From contig PNNU01000001.1 of the NCBI GenBank assembly GCA_013824385.1, forward strand, positions 1-35,673: a DNA stretch of 35,673 nucleotides, given 5' to 3'. How positions within the stretch are numbered: the first letter of the stretch is position 1; each line of letters starts with the position of its first letter. A model generated the notes under the pieces. That model ran no database searches, was not told where the DNA came from, and was given only the letters and a program-made list of their open reading frames with translations. Of this stretch, positions 1 to 7,975 are shown piece after piece. A program made the position numbers and the translations under genes. This DNA is from Anaerolinea sp. (GTDB lineage Bacteria > Chloroflexota > Anaerolineae > Anaerolineales > Anaerolineaceae).

Positions 1-52
1 GCGGGTTTGATATACAATTCAATTTAAACAATATTCCAGAAAGGCAACTGAT

Positions 53-574
53 ATGTTAACCATCCCCAAACCCCAACCTGGCGAATACGCCCCTTATGCC
101 ATCATGTACATCGACCTGCTGCCGGATGACGGCGACCCCATGAACCACTTGATCAAAAACCAGGTCATCGCTTTTGAACTGATCAGCTCCATACCGGTTG
201 AAAAACTGGATGTGCCCTGCGCCCCTGGCGAATGGACCGTCAAGGAGGTGCTCAGCCACATCATGGATACCGAGCGCGCTTTCAGCTACCGCGCCATGCG
301 CTTCGCGCGCAATGACCCCACCGAGCTCCTCCCGCTCGATGAGGATCTCTATGTCAAAAACTCCGGGGTGAACTTCCGTTCAATCGAAGACATCATGGGC
401 GAATACACCGCCATTCGCCAGGCGACCCTGACCTTGTTCAACAGCTTTGAGGAGCAGGCTCTCACCCGCTCAGGGTTGGTCAAGGGCAACAATGTCAGCG
501 TCCGCGCATTGGCGTGGTTGACCCCCGGGCACGAATTGCACCATCTCAACAGCATTAAACAGAATTATTTCTAG
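53..574 (+). CDS. DinB-like four-helix-bundle protein
   Basis: This 173-residue protein resembles the DinB/YfiT superfamily of metal-binding four-helix bundles, a group that includes thiol-dependent transferases and many proteins of unknown role. Seen directly: the segment WTVKEVLSHIMDTERAFSYR carries the typical early histidine, and the C-terminal GHELHHL supplies the clustered histidines that usually complete the metal site. Length is normal for the family. The start is ATG with a modest GAAAGG upstream. The gene is 21 bp upstream of the SDR gene on the same strand and probably co-transcribed with it. The substrate cannot be read from the sequence. A 20-bp perfect palindrome covers the stop codon. 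Confidence 0.75.
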   Translation: MLTIPKPQPGEYAPYAIMYIDLLPDDGDPMNHLIKNQVIAFELISSIPVEKLDVPCAPGEWTVKEVLSHIMDTERAFSYRAMRFARNDPTELLPLDEDLYVKNSGVNFRSIEDIMGEYTAIRQATLTLFNSFEEQALTRSGLVKGNNVSVRALAWLTPGHELHHLNSIKQNYF

Positions 575-582
575 AAATAATT
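563..582. repeat. Perfect palindrome across the stop codon of the DinB-like gene
   Basis: AATTATTTCT and its exact complement AGAAATAATT abut to form a 20-bp palindrome. The TAG stop at 572-574 lies inside it. There is no T-run, and the ribosome-binding site of the next gene (GGAGGG) follows within 10 bp. It could be a weak mRNA structure or a protein-binding dyad; no function can be assigned. Confidence 0.6.
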
Positions 583-595
583 CCCTGGAGGGATA

Positions 596-1807
596 ATGCA
601 AATCGAAAATTCATTGGTCATCTCAAAGATTGGCCTGAATTCAAACGCGTTAAAAGATAAAACTGTGATCGTGACGGGTGCCGGCGGCGGCATCGGGTAT
701 GAGACCGCCCGGGCGTTGTTGTGGCTGGGCTCCAATGTGGTGATAGCAGAGATCAACGAGCAAAATGGAGAGAAAGCCGCAAGCGACTTGTCCTCTGAAT
801 TTGACTCCAAAAAAGTCTTGTTCGTCCGCACTGACGTGGGTGATGAAGCCAGTGTTCAGAATCTTTTCACTTTGGCTGAACAGGCTTTTGGCCAAGTGGA
901 CGTGGTGATCAACAACGCCACCATTGCCGTTTTAGGCGCGGTGAAGGATGTTCCGATTGAGCAATGGGATGCCAGTTACCGGGTCAATTTGCGCGGTCCG
1001 GTCTTGATGGCAAAGGCTTTTCTGCCCGGTATGATCAAACGGGATCACGGTGTATTCGTGTGTGTCTCATCCGTGGGCGGGGCATTCCTGGGCGGATACG
1101 AAACCTTTAAGGCAGCCCAGGTGCATCTGGCCAACACCCTTGATGCTGAACTTGAGGGTACCAATGTGATCGCCTACACCATCGGGCCAGGCCTGGTCCC
1201 CACCGTAACCGCCACCAACGCGGTGGCAGAAATTGCTCCACTCATGGGCATGAGCCTGGATGAATTCTATAAAATGAACAAAAATGCCATGCTCAGCGTT
1301 GAAGAAGCTGGCGCCGGTTTTGCAGCTTCGGTCGTCTTTGCCGAAAAATTCCGCGGACAGGAGATCTCGTCCATGCAGGCGCTCAAGGCTGCCGATATCC
1401 AATATGGAGGCGAAGAATCCGAGAGCGGGTCAGCCGGGCTGGTTGGGGAGAAGCTCGAACAGGTTAAGCAGGCACTGGCTTGCGTCCACACCACGCTCAA
1501 GGAACAATCCGAAGGCTGGAAGTCCCGTTCCATCTTTGAGCGGCAGTGGGTCATCCGTGATTTCAAGAAAACTGCGGGCATGCCGGTGGAAGAATGGTTG
1601 AACGCTCTCGAGACCTTGGAAAACGAGCTTTCAGGCAGCGGCGTGATCAAGAACTTGCCGCCCTTTGAAAAATTGGCCGGATACTACAACCATATGGCGG
1701 AATTGGCCAAGGGATATGAAAAGAACCCCGCCAAGCTCGAAGAAAACCTGAAATTCGTTTATGCATGGAAGGCTGAAGTGGATCAATTAATTGCTGTAAC
1801 AAAATGA
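596..1807 (+). CDS. SDR-family oxidoreductase with an extra helical C-terminal domain
   Basis: The first ~255 residues form a classical short-chain dehydrogenase/reductase fold. The cofactor motif TGAGGGIG is at residues 27-34, D80 follows the beta3 strand, NNA is at 106-108, N131 lies in VNLRGP, serines are at 158-159 and the YxxxK pair is Y168/K172. The spacing between the serine and the tyrosine is a few residues shorter than usual. Classical SDRs end near 250 residues. Here about 145 more residues follow, rich in Glu, Lys, Leu and Ala and apparently helical (roughly 260-403), and I do not recognise them. The ATG has a strong GGAGGG site three bases upstream. The substrate is unknown. It is probably co-transcribed with the DinB-like gene. 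Confidence 0.85.
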   Translation: MQIENSLVISKIGLNSNALKDKTVIVTGAGGGIGYETARALLWLGSNVVIAEINEQNGEKAASDLSSEFDSKKVLFVRTDVGDEASVQNLFTLAEQAFGQVDVVINNATIAVLGAVKDVPIEQWDASYRVNLRGPVLMAKAFLPGMIKRDHGVFVCVSSVGGAFLGGYETFKAAQVHLANTLDAELEGTNVIAYTIGPGLVPTVTATNAVAEIAPLMGMSLDEFYKMNKNAMLSVEEAGAGFAASVVFAEKFRGQEISSMQALKAADIQYGGEESESGSAGLVGEKLEQVKQALACVHTTLKEQSEGWKSRSIFERQWVIRDFKKTAGMPVEEWLNALETLENELSGSGVIKNLPPFEKLAGYYNHMAELAKGYEKNPAKLEENLKFVYAWKAEVDQLIAVTK

Positions 1808-1839
1808 CTAAAAATAGTTCTAATATGAGATAAGTAAAG

Positions 1840-2385
1840 GTGACCGAAAAAAATATTCACCACCGCCGTTCTATCCGCCTTGTGGGATATGATTATGCCT
1901 CAGAGGGAGGATATTTCATTACCATTGTTACTCATAATAGAATATGTTTATTTGGTTCGGTTAAAGATGATGAAATGCGATTAAATGATTTTGGACGCAT
2001 CGTGAAAAAGGAATGGTTTAATACAGCAAAATTGCGCCCAAATATTGAATTGTTGGAAGATGAATTTGTGGTCATGCCAAATCATGTCCACGGCATTATT
2101 TGGATTAATGATGATTTTGGTAGGGGTTCGTTGCAACGAACCCCTACGGTTGAACAATTTCAAAAACCAGTAACGAATTCTATTCCAACGATAGTTCGAT
2201 TGTTTAAATCAACGATAACCAAACAAATTAATATTCTTCGTCACACTCCAAACGAACCTGTTTGGCAGCGCAATTATTATGAGCACATTATCTATTCTGA
2301 AAAAGATTATGAAAATATCGCGAATTACATAGAGTCCAATCCCCTCGCGTGGCAAACAGATAAAGAATATTTGGAGGCTCCATGA
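1840..2385 (+). CDS. REP-associated tyrosine transposase (RAYT, Y1/HUH family)
   Basis: This 181-residue protein is a single-domain HUH endonuclease of the IS200-like Y1 transposase fold. RAYTs process single-stranded REP palindromes. Seen: GGYFITIVTHNR near the N-terminus, the HUH pair H82/H84 in MPNHVHGIIWI, and a tyrosine-rich helix VWQRNYYEHIIYSEKDY (about 142-157) that holds the catalytic Tyr. The start is GTG preceded by TAAGTAAAG. The coding region has lower GC than its neighbours, and its residues 95-103 are encoded by a perfect palindrome (see the repeat entry). No flanking IS ends are seen, so it looks domesticated rather than a complete insertion sequence. Its last bases overlap the patatin gene by 4 bp (ATGA). 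Confidence 0.88.
   Translation: MTEKNIHHRRSIRLVGYDYASEGGYFITIVTHNRICLFGSVKDDEMRLNDFGRIVKKEWFNTAKLRPNIELLEDEFVVMPNHVHGIIWINDDFGRGSLQRTPTVEQFQKPVTNSIPTIVRLFKSTITKQINILRHTPNEPVWQRNYYEHIIYSEKDYENIANYIESNPLAWQTDKEYLEAP
2120..2147. repeat. Perfect 28-bp REP-like palindrome inside the RAYT coding region
   Basis: GTAGGGGTTCGTTG is followed directly by its exact reverse complement CAACGAACCCCTAC. The palindrome is in frame and encodes residues GRGSLQRTPT between the HUH motif and the tyrosine helix of the transposase. The TAGGGG end resembles other palindromes in this window (4325-4374, 22597-22650 and the 16384-16642 cluster), as expected for a REP sequence mobilised by a RAYT. Confidence 0.85.
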
Positions 2386-3182
2386 AATGGCTTGAAACTT
2401 TGCTCAAACGGAATCAGAAAATCGGTATTGCCCTCTCCGGAGGTGCAACCCTGGGTGCGGCGCACATCGGTGTGCTTCAGGTGTTGGAACGTGAAGGCAT
2501 CCGACCGGACTTCGTGGCGGGTACCAGCGCGGGCGCGCTGGTAGGCGCGATCTACTGTGCGGGGATTCCGCTGAATGAGATGGAAAAGATATTTGTCAAT
2601 TTGAAATGGCCAAACTTGCTTAGGATTGTAATCACCGATCCCATCTCATTGTTTGACATGCAGCCCTTGGATGGGGTGATCAAGAAGATCATCGGGGATT
2701 GTGATTTCAAAGACCTGGATATCCCATTTGCCGCGATTGGCTGCGATTTGATGACCGGCAAACGTGTAGTTTTGGATCATGGTCCTGTAGCACCCGCCAT
2801 CCGCGCCAGTGCCTCGGTGCCAGGGATATTCGCTCCGGTTGAAATTGACGGTCGCTTGTTGGTGGACGGCGGTTTGGTAGATAATCTGCCGGTTGAGCAA
2901 TTGCATCTCATGGGAGCAAATTTTACAATTGCGTCAGATGTTTCGAACAGGGGGGAGGCATCAAAACGACCCGAGCATATGTTTGACGTTTTGCAGACCA
3001 TGTTCAATATCATGCAAGATAGGGGAGCTTTAATCAATGCGGATGAATGCGACTGCTATATCCGTCCTGAAGTGACACAATACTCCTGCTGGGGGTTCTC
3101 GGATGGCGACCAGATTTTGGCAGAAGGCAGAATCGCTGCTGAAAGAGCCGTATTTCAATTGAAAAAGAATTTACGCAAATAA
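2382..3182 (+). CDS. Patatin-like phospholipase (RssA-type)
   Basis: A 266-residue serine acyl hydrolase of the bacterial patatin family, which uses a Ser-Asp dyad to cleave acyl esters of lipids. Seen: the glycine-rich oxyanion motif GGATLG at 20-25, the nucleophile elbow GTSAG at 47-51 (Ser49), and the aspartate motif DGG at 162-164 followed by LVDNLPV. Length fits the RssA/YjjU size class. There is no signal peptide, so it is probably cytosolic or membrane-peripheral. GGAGG lies four bases before the ATG, and the ATG overlaps the stop of the transposase gene (ATGA), so translation may be coupled. Natural substrate unknown. Confidence 0.88.
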   Translation: MKWLETLLKRNQKIGIALSGGATLGAAHIGVLQVLEREGIRPDFVAGTSAGALVGAIYCAGIPLNEMEKIFVNLKWPNLLRIVITDPISLFDMQPLDGVIKKIIGDCDFKDLDIPFAAIGCDLMTGKRVVLDHGPVAPAIRASASVPGIFAPVEIDGRLLVDGGLVDNLPVEQLHLMGANFTIASDVSNRGEASKRPEHMFDVLQTMFNIMQDRGALINADECDCYIRPEVTQYSCWGFSDGDQILAEGRIAAERAVFQLKKNLRK

Positions 3183-3192
3183 GAACACAAAA

Positions 3193-3221
3193 AAGAGGGA
3201 GGCTCACAGAGCCTCCCTCTT
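3193..3221 (-). terminator. Intrinsic terminator of hom (may act on both strands)
   Basis: A 13-bp perfect stem (3193-3205 with 3209-3221) with a 3-base loop sits between two convergent genes. Read on the minus strand, the stem is followed by CTTTTTTG, a proper T-tract for the homoserine dehydrogenase gene. On the plus strand the downstream TCTCTC is a poorer tract but may still stop patatin transcription. Confidence 0.85.
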
Positions 3222-3224
3222 CTC

Positions 3225-4253
3225 TCAACGATAAATTGCCAGAATATCTTCAATCACCGCGTAGCCGGTGGGTAAACGCCCGGCCCCCGGGCCGATCAGG
3301 GTGACTTCGCCGACATAATCCGTGACGAAGTGTGCTGCATTGGTGGCGCCAGACACTCCAGCCAGCGGATGAGTGATGGGCAGGCGCAGCGGTTTCACAC
3401 TGGCAACCAACTTGCCATCCACGCACTCCAGGCTGCCGATCAGCTTCCAGCGTTCGCCGGCGTCTTTGGCAGAGTTAATGTCTTCGAGGGTCAACTTTGA
3501 GATGCCGGTGCGGTCCACATCTTCCATGGAAATTTGTTCATTCATCACCAGTCTTGCCAGAATGACCACCTTGCCGGCCGCATCAAAACCTTCCACGTCG
3601 CCGGTGGGGTCTGCCTCGGCGTAGCCCAGTTTTTGGGCTTCGGCCAGCGCGTCGGCATAGCTCATGCCGCTTTCCATCTGGGTGAGAATATAGTTGGTGG
3701 TGCCGTTAAAGATGCCCATCACCTTGCGGATCTTGCCCGCAGATAGAATCTCGCGCGCCAGGCGCAGAGTGGGCGTGCCGCTCATCACCGTGCCTTCCAC
3801 GCCGATCTGCACACCGTTTGCCTCGGCCAACGCCTCCAATCTTGAATAATGCAGCGCCACAGGGCCTTTATTGGTGGTGACCACATGTTTCTTTTGAGTT
3901 AATGCTTCAATTACGTGATCAGTGGCGGGCTGGCCTGTTTTGAGGTCGGTGTAGCTCATTTCAACGATCACATCCGCATTGCATTCGCGGATCAGGGTCA
4001 GCGCGTCCCAGTCGGGTTTGGCAGAGGATAGATGCTTGAGAGACCCTTTTTTTGATACATTTTCGAGCAATTCGCCGATATCCAGACCATCGGCATCATA
4101 GAGGCTTCCAAAGCGCGCATCCGAAATAGCCGTGATCTTGAAATCCAGGCCGTGTTTATCAAAATAGTCACCATGAGATTCTTTGATGATTTGGGCCAAC
4201 CCCTGACCCACGTTGCCAAAACCAATCAATCCGAGCCGCACCACTCTGGTCAT
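3225..4253 (-). CDS. hom: Homoserine dehydrogenase
   Basis: NAD(P)-dependent reduction of aspartate semialdehyde to homoserine, the branch step towards threonine and methionine. Seen: the N-terminal Rossmann motif GFGNVG at residues 11-16, the catalytic-domain sequence ending GYAEADPTGDVEGFDAAGK that matches the homoserine dehydrogenase signature, and a C-terminus without an ACT domain. This is therefore the short, probably threonine-insensitive form (342 residues). I chose the ATG at 4253 because GGAGGG lies four bases upstream and MTRVVRLGLIGFGN is a normal beginning. An in-frame GTG at 4277 with its own AAGGGG would add eight residues. It stands alone, followed by a strong terminator. Confidence 0.93.
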   Translation of the reverse strand: MTRVVRLGLIGFGNVGQGLAQIIKESHGDYFDKHGLDFKITAISDARFGSLYDADGLDIGELLENVSKKGSLKHLSSAKPDWDALTLIRECNADVIVEMSYTDLKTGQPATDHVIEALTQKKHVVTTNKGPVALHYSRLEALAEANGVQIGVEGTVMSGTPTLRLAREILSAGKIRKVMGIFNGTTNYILTQMESGMSYADALAEAQKLGYAEADPTGDVEGFDAAGKVVILARLVMNEQISMEDVDRTGISKLTLEDINSAKDAGERWKLIGSLECVDGKLVASVKPLRLPITHPLAGVSGATNAAHFVTDYVGEVTLIGPGAGRLPTGYAVIEDILAIYR

Positions 4254-4324
4254 TGTTCCCTCCAAATTTTGTTTCACGGATTATCCCCTTAAGCGGGAAA
4301 ATATGCAAGTCAGTCTGATCCTAA

Positions 4325-4374
4325 GTTAGGGCAATTCATTCAACAATTGGATGCTACACGTGAATTGCCCTTAC
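4325..4374. repeat. REP-like inverted repeat between hom and the sigma factor gene
   Basis: GTTAGGGCAATTCA (4325-4338) faces TGAATTGCCCTTAC (4361-4374) with one mismatch over 14 bp and a 22-base loop. It lies between divergently transcribed genes and has no T-run. The arm resembles the TAGGGG-type arms of the other palindromes here, so it is more likely a REP remnant than a terminator. Confidence 0.65.
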
Positions 4375-4488
4375 CTTTACTCATATATTATGATTACAAA
4401 GTGGGGTTTTGTCCCTTTTTCTTCAAATGCTCGATATCCTTAGTGAGCTCAAATTCAGATTATTTGCGCAAAGAACGGATAAGGATAA

Positions 4489-5049
4489 ATGACCGAAAAC
4501 ATACTCAATCAGACCATTGACCGGCAGGAAGAGGAACGACTGGTGCGCGCCGCCCAGATGGACACACGCGCCTTTGAAGCCCTTTATCTGCGCTACGTCA
4601 AGCAGGTTTACCGCTATCTCTACAGCCGCATTGGCAGCCAGACAGACGCCGAAGACGTCACCGCACAAACTTTTCTTGGCGCCATTGAAGGTTTTGGCCG
4701 CTACCAGCATCAAGGTTATTTTGGCGCCTGGTTGTTTGGCATTGCCCGCCGGAAGGCAGTTGATTATTTCAGGCAGGAAGGGCGTGTGCAATTTCTGCCC
4801 GATGATCTGCCAGCACTCGACCCTGATCTGCTGCAGCAGGCCGTGCGCAGTGAACGACTGCACGAACTGCGCACACTCCTGCTTGAATTGGATGAGGACG
4901 AACAGGAGATGCTGCGACTGCGTTATGCAGCACAACTCAGCTTTGGCGAAATTGCTCGCCTGATGGAGCGCAAGGAAGATGGACTCAAGAAAAGCCTTTA
5001 CCGGCTTCTTGACCGGCTGCAAAGCCGGCTGGAGGATATTAATGACTGA
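4489..5049 (+). CDS. ECF-type RNA polymerase sigma factor
   Basis: 186 residues with the two-domain layout of extracytoplasmic-function sigma-70 factors. Region 2 lies at about 25-95, with DAEDVTAQTF at 53-62 and the -10-binding helix around WLFGIARRKAVDYFR (81-95). Region 4 lies at about 126-180 with a helix-turn-helix (LSFGEIARLMERKEDGLKKSLYR; note EDGLKK where most have EGAVKS). AAGGATAA precedes the ATG. The stop overlaps the next start by 8 bp, and that gene encodes a membrane protein with an N-terminal cytosolic stretch, the usual arrangement for a sigma factor and its anti-sigma partner. Confidence 0.9.
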   Translation: MTENILNQTIDRQEEERLVRAAQMDTRAFEALYLRYVKQVYRYLYSRIGSQTDAEDVTAQTFLGAIEGFGRYQHQGYFGAWLFGIARRKAVDYFRQEGRVQFLPDDLPALDPDLLQQAVRSERLHELRTLLLELDEDEQEMLRLRYAAQLSFGEIARLMERKEDGLKKSLYRLLDRLQSRLEDIND

Positions 5050-7279
5050 ACAGATTTATAGTCAACTTGAACAAGAACTCGGCGCATTATACGCTTCCGC
5101 GCCGTTGACAGATACTTTTATCAATTCGCTGAAGTTTCAACTGAACAGCAAAGTCCGAGTGCAATCCGGACCGCAAACGCGTACTTTACGGCTGCAGCCT
5201 GCCTGGATAGCATTGATCGTTTTGCTTGCTGCGGTCATTTTGACCACCCTGATCATCGGACCGGATAAAGTGTATGCCGAAATGCGCCGCCTGTTGGGTT
5301 ACATCCCAGACGTGGGGCTGGTGGATACAAATGTACCCATCCGCGTGTTGGCAGAGCCGGTGGAACAAACTCGCTACGGCGTTACCATCACTGTCACCAG
5401 CGCCACGCTCACCGCTGATCGCAGCCACATTGAATACCGTGTTTTCGGTGTTCCACGTTCGGCTTATCCGAATGATGAAAGTGTCATCGGCTGCATCGTG
5501 CAAGATTACCTTTTGCTGCCTGACGGAAGTAAATTGGAATGGGTGAATGATTTTCCGGCCATCCCTATGGGCGTAAATGATGCTACCCTGGTCATCCCTT
5601 GTATCTCAGGAACCATGCCGGGTTATGCCCCCGAGAATTGGGAATTCCCACTCAAGTTTGTACCTGCTCCTACTGATTTGACAGTCATGCCTGTTATTGA
5701 GATCACTTCTACAGCGGTGCCGACTCCCAAGCCGGTCAGCTTGTCTCAGCCTACCGAAATCGTGCAGGATAATAGTGTCAGTGTGACTCAGGTGATCGAA
5801 ACCGTGACGGGCTATATTCTGGTAGGCGAGTTTAAACCGCAGAAACAAGAGAGTGAGTTTATACAGACCACCGGTATGCCTGTCATCACAGATGCAAAGG
5901 GGTTGAATGTACCCCTAAAAATAAACCTGGACGCCATGAACAATATAGATGCCGGACCGGATGGTTGGGTCTATGAGATTGACACGGTTGGGGTGAGCTT
6001 TCCAATTACGATCACTTTTTCAGGTGTCTCGATCAGCCAGCCAGAACCCGGGGCGAGCGTGGAAATCCCCTTTGTTTTTGGCAGCACCGTGGTGCCTGGT
6101 CAGGAGTGGAAACCGGAGCTTGAGTTTGATCTTGCAGGTCACAGTATAAAACTGGCAACCATTTTGGCAAATTCACAGGGTGGATACCATTTCACTCTAC
6201 TAGTGGATTCCAGTGTCAATGGATTGAGTGTTCAACTCAAAGACCAGAAATCCATAGGTGGCGGAGGTGGCAGCGGACTGATCAACGGAGAATTAAATAC
6301 CGGTTTATCGTTTGCCCAGCTTCCTGTTGGAAAGCAAACCCTGGTGTTTTCAAAATTATCAGTTATCAGCGACCCATTGAGCTGGAGCGGATCTTGGTCT
6401 CCCAACGAGGTTCACACGGATATGCCGGCGGTCGGTGAATTGCCTGCAGGCACTTGTGGCAACGCCAACACCATCCAATCAGCTCCTGTGCTGCCTGCGA
6501 CCATTAAAGGGAAAGCCTTAACGTATGAGCAAATTACGGACAGCTCGATGGGCGGTCTGGTGCTATCCGATCTTAACGGCACAGGTAGAACAGTAATTAC
6601 TTTTGCTGGAAACTGGGGAGCAATGAATACAACAGGCACAAGAATTTCCTTTTCCGCGGAGGATGGATTGGCAATCTATGATGTTGCCAATGGAACCACA
6701 TCCATTCAAACCAGTGGAAGCGGATTTGATCCGGCTTGGTCCAATGAGGGCAATCGCTATGCTTATGTGAGTGAAGCTGCTGATGGAATTTTGGTTATGG
6801 ACCTGGCTACTGGAAAAGCAACGAAGGTCTCATCATTGGCGTTTGAATTTACCGTGGGATGGCTGCCCGATGACAGCCGCTTGATCACCGCCGCCATGTT
6901 TAGCGGAGGCACTGCCTGGCAGATCCGTTCGATAAATCCTGAGTCTGGAGAATCAGAAGACTTGTTTGTGATTGAAGATGGATCGTACAAATCACTCGGC
7001 GCAGCTTTATCCCCTGACGGTAAGTGGATTGCCTACCGCGGGCGTAATAACAGCGATATTCGCTTGGTTAATTTGGACGGCAGCGAGAATCTTCTAGTTT
7101 TTGATAATCCATCAGTGGCAACAAGTGGACCAGTGTGGGCAAGTAAAGGCTGGCTGGGATTTAGTCTGCTGCAAGTAGATAATTCGCATCAAAAAACGAT
7201 CCTTGTGAACCCGGTAACCTGCACGGTTTATGAGTTGTCAGGCCTGAAGGGAACACTTGAAGGGTTCATCATTGAATAA
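5042..7279 (+). CDS. Membrane anti-sigma-like protein with extracytoplasmic beta domains and C-terminal propeller repeats
   Basis: 745 residues. A short cytosolic N-terminus (1-52) is followed by one membrane helix (about 53-72, WIALIVLLAAVILTTLIIG) and a large exported part. Residues ~80-230 (MRRLLGYIPDVGLVDTNVPI then beta-rich sequence) resemble the DUF4179-type region of sigma-linked membrane proteins. The C-terminal ~230 residues contain TolB/PD40-like blades such as GFDPAWSNEGNRYAYVSE and ALSPDGKWIAYRGR. GGAGG sits six bases before this ATG, inside the sigma gene; an upstream in-frame ATG (4979) lacks such a site. Inference: it holds the sigma factor and senses an envelope signal or ligand. 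No zinc-binding anti-sigma HxxxCxxC motif is visible, so the anti-sigma role rests on context. Confidence 0.78.
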   Translation: MTEQIYSQLEQELGALYASAPLTDTFINSLKFQLNSKVRVQSGPQTRTLRLQPAWIALIVLLAAVILTTLIIGPDKVYAEMRRLLGYIPDVGLVDTNVPIRVLAEPVEQTRYGVTITVTSATLTADRSHIEYRVFGVPRSAYPNDESVIGCIVQDYLLLPDGSKLEWVNDFPAIPMGVNDATLVIPCISGTMPGYAPENWEFPLKFVPAPTDLTVMPVIEITSTAVPTPKPVSLSQPTEIVQDNSVSVTQVIETVTGYILVGEFKPQKQESEFIQTTGMPVITDAKGLNVPLKINLDAMNNIDAGPDGWVYEIDTVGVSFPITITFSGVSISQPEPGASVEIPFVFGSTVVPGQEWKPELEFDLAGHSIKLATILANSQGGYHFTLLVDSSVNGLSVQLKDQKSIGGGGGSGLINGELNTGLSFAQLPVGKQTLVFSKLSVISDPLSWSGSWSPNEVHTDMPAVGELPAGTCGNANTIQSAPVLPATIKGKALTYEQITDSSMGGLVLSDLNGTGRTVITFAGNWGAMNTTGTRISFSAEDGLAIYDVANGTTSIQTSGSGFDPAWSNEGNRYAYVSEAADGILVMDLATGKATKVSSLAFEFTVGWLPDDSRLITAAMFSGGTAWQIRSINPESGESEDLFVIEDGSYKSLGAALSPDGKWIAYRGRNNSDIRLVNLDGSENLLVFDNPSVATSGPVWASKGWLGFSLLQVDNSHQKTILVNPVTCTVYELSGLKGTLEGFIIE

Positions 7280-7292
7280 ATATTAATTGCAA

Positions 7293-7360
7293 GGCGTATG
7301 GCATGTTATATGCATATTCAAGATGTTTCAGAGTGAGCAATGCCATACGCCCAAATTTTT
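7293..7360 (+). terminator. Terminator after the anti-sigma-like gene
   Basis: GGCGTATGGCAT (7293-7304) pairs perfectly with ATGCCATACGCC (7340-7351). The 35-base loop is longer than usual. A CCAAATTTTTT tract follows the right arm on the plus strand. It ends the sigma/anti-sigma unit just before the convergent CBS gene. Confidence 0.65.
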
Positions 7361-7803
7361 TACCTTCCAAATGCAGAACCGAAGATGTAACTTTGCAGGT
7401 TGTCAATCAGCAAGTCTTTATCTTCGATCATATTCTTGACGATATCTCCGATGGAGATAATGCCGACCAGATCATCCGCCTGCATCACAGGCAGGTGACG
7501 GATGTGTTTATTGGTCATAATAGCCATGCATTCATCGATTGTGGAGGAGGGCGTTACACAATAAAGTTCTTTGGTCATATAGGTTTCGACCGGCATCTTT
7601 AAAGTGATACATTGATCTCTCGAGACTTCGCGCACAAAATCACGTTCGGAAAAAATCCCAACAGGTTTGCCCATATCTAAAACCATAATGGCTCCTATGT
7701 TTTTTTCTGCCATCAATTGAAGGGCTTCAGCGACCATCGCATCCGGGGTGACGGTTACAACCTCATTTCCTTTAGCCTTGAGAAGCATACTGACGAGGAT
7801 CAT
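7360..7803 (-). CDS. Tandem CBS-domain protein
   Basis: 147 residues made of two CBS motifs (a Bateman module) and little else. CBS1 is about 12-68 (VVTVTPDAMVAEALQLM ... GIFSERDFVREV). CBS2 is about 76-132 (LYCVTPSSTIDECMAIM ... VGIISIGDIVKNMI). Such free-standing pairs bind adenine nucleotides and regulate a partner, or act as energy sensors; the partner here is unknown. AAGGAG lies six bases before the ATG. The promoter reads away from the TetR gene. Confidence 0.92.
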   Translation of the reverse strand: MILVSMLLKAKGNEVVTVTPDAMVAEALQLMAEKNIGAIMVLDMGKPVGIFSERDFVREVSRDQCITLKMPVETYMTKELYCVTPSSTIDECMAIMTNKHIRHLPVMQADDLVGIISIGDIVKNMIEDKDLLIDNLQSYIFGSAFGR

Positions 7804-7844
7804 GTTTTTCTCCTTTTGTAATTAAGACCATTATTGTATGAATT

Positions 7845-7873
7845 AGTATATGACAATTTTGGCTAAGAATCAA
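7845..7873 (-). promoter_or_regulatory. Promoter of the CBS-domain gene
   Basis: Read on the minus strand: TTGATT (7868-7873), 17-bp spacer, TATACT (7845-7850). It lies about 42 bp before the ATG and is divergent to the TetR operon promoter. Confidence 0.6.
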
Positions 7874-7914
7874 TTGTTTGGGGTCTATGTTTATATAGAA
7901 TTAATAATTCCTAC

Positions 7915-7959
7915 TTGACATTGTGTTTAATTGCGCTAGAATAAGAACGAACGTTCGTT
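7915..7959 (+). promoter_or_regulatory. Promoter and palindromic operator of the TetR-led efflux operon
   Basis: TTGACA (7915-7920), 16-bp spacer, TAGAAT (7937-7942). Immediately downstream, covering the probable transcription start, is the perfect 14-bp dyad AACGAACGTTCGTT (7946-7959). This matches the kind of operator bound by AcrR/TetR repressors, so the operon is probably autorepressed by its first gene and induced by a ligand. Confidence 0.78.
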
Positions 7960-7975
7960 TTTATTTGGAGGATAC

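Noticed and set aside
1840..2385. Complete insertion sequence around the transposase
   Set aside because: No terminal hairpins or accessory gene are found, and the frame overlaps the next gene by 4 bp; single-copy RAYT fits better.
4423..5022. Minus-strand open frame of 199 codons over the sigma factor gene
   Set aside because: The plus-strand frame encodes both conserved sigma regions; the antisense frame has no family resemblance.
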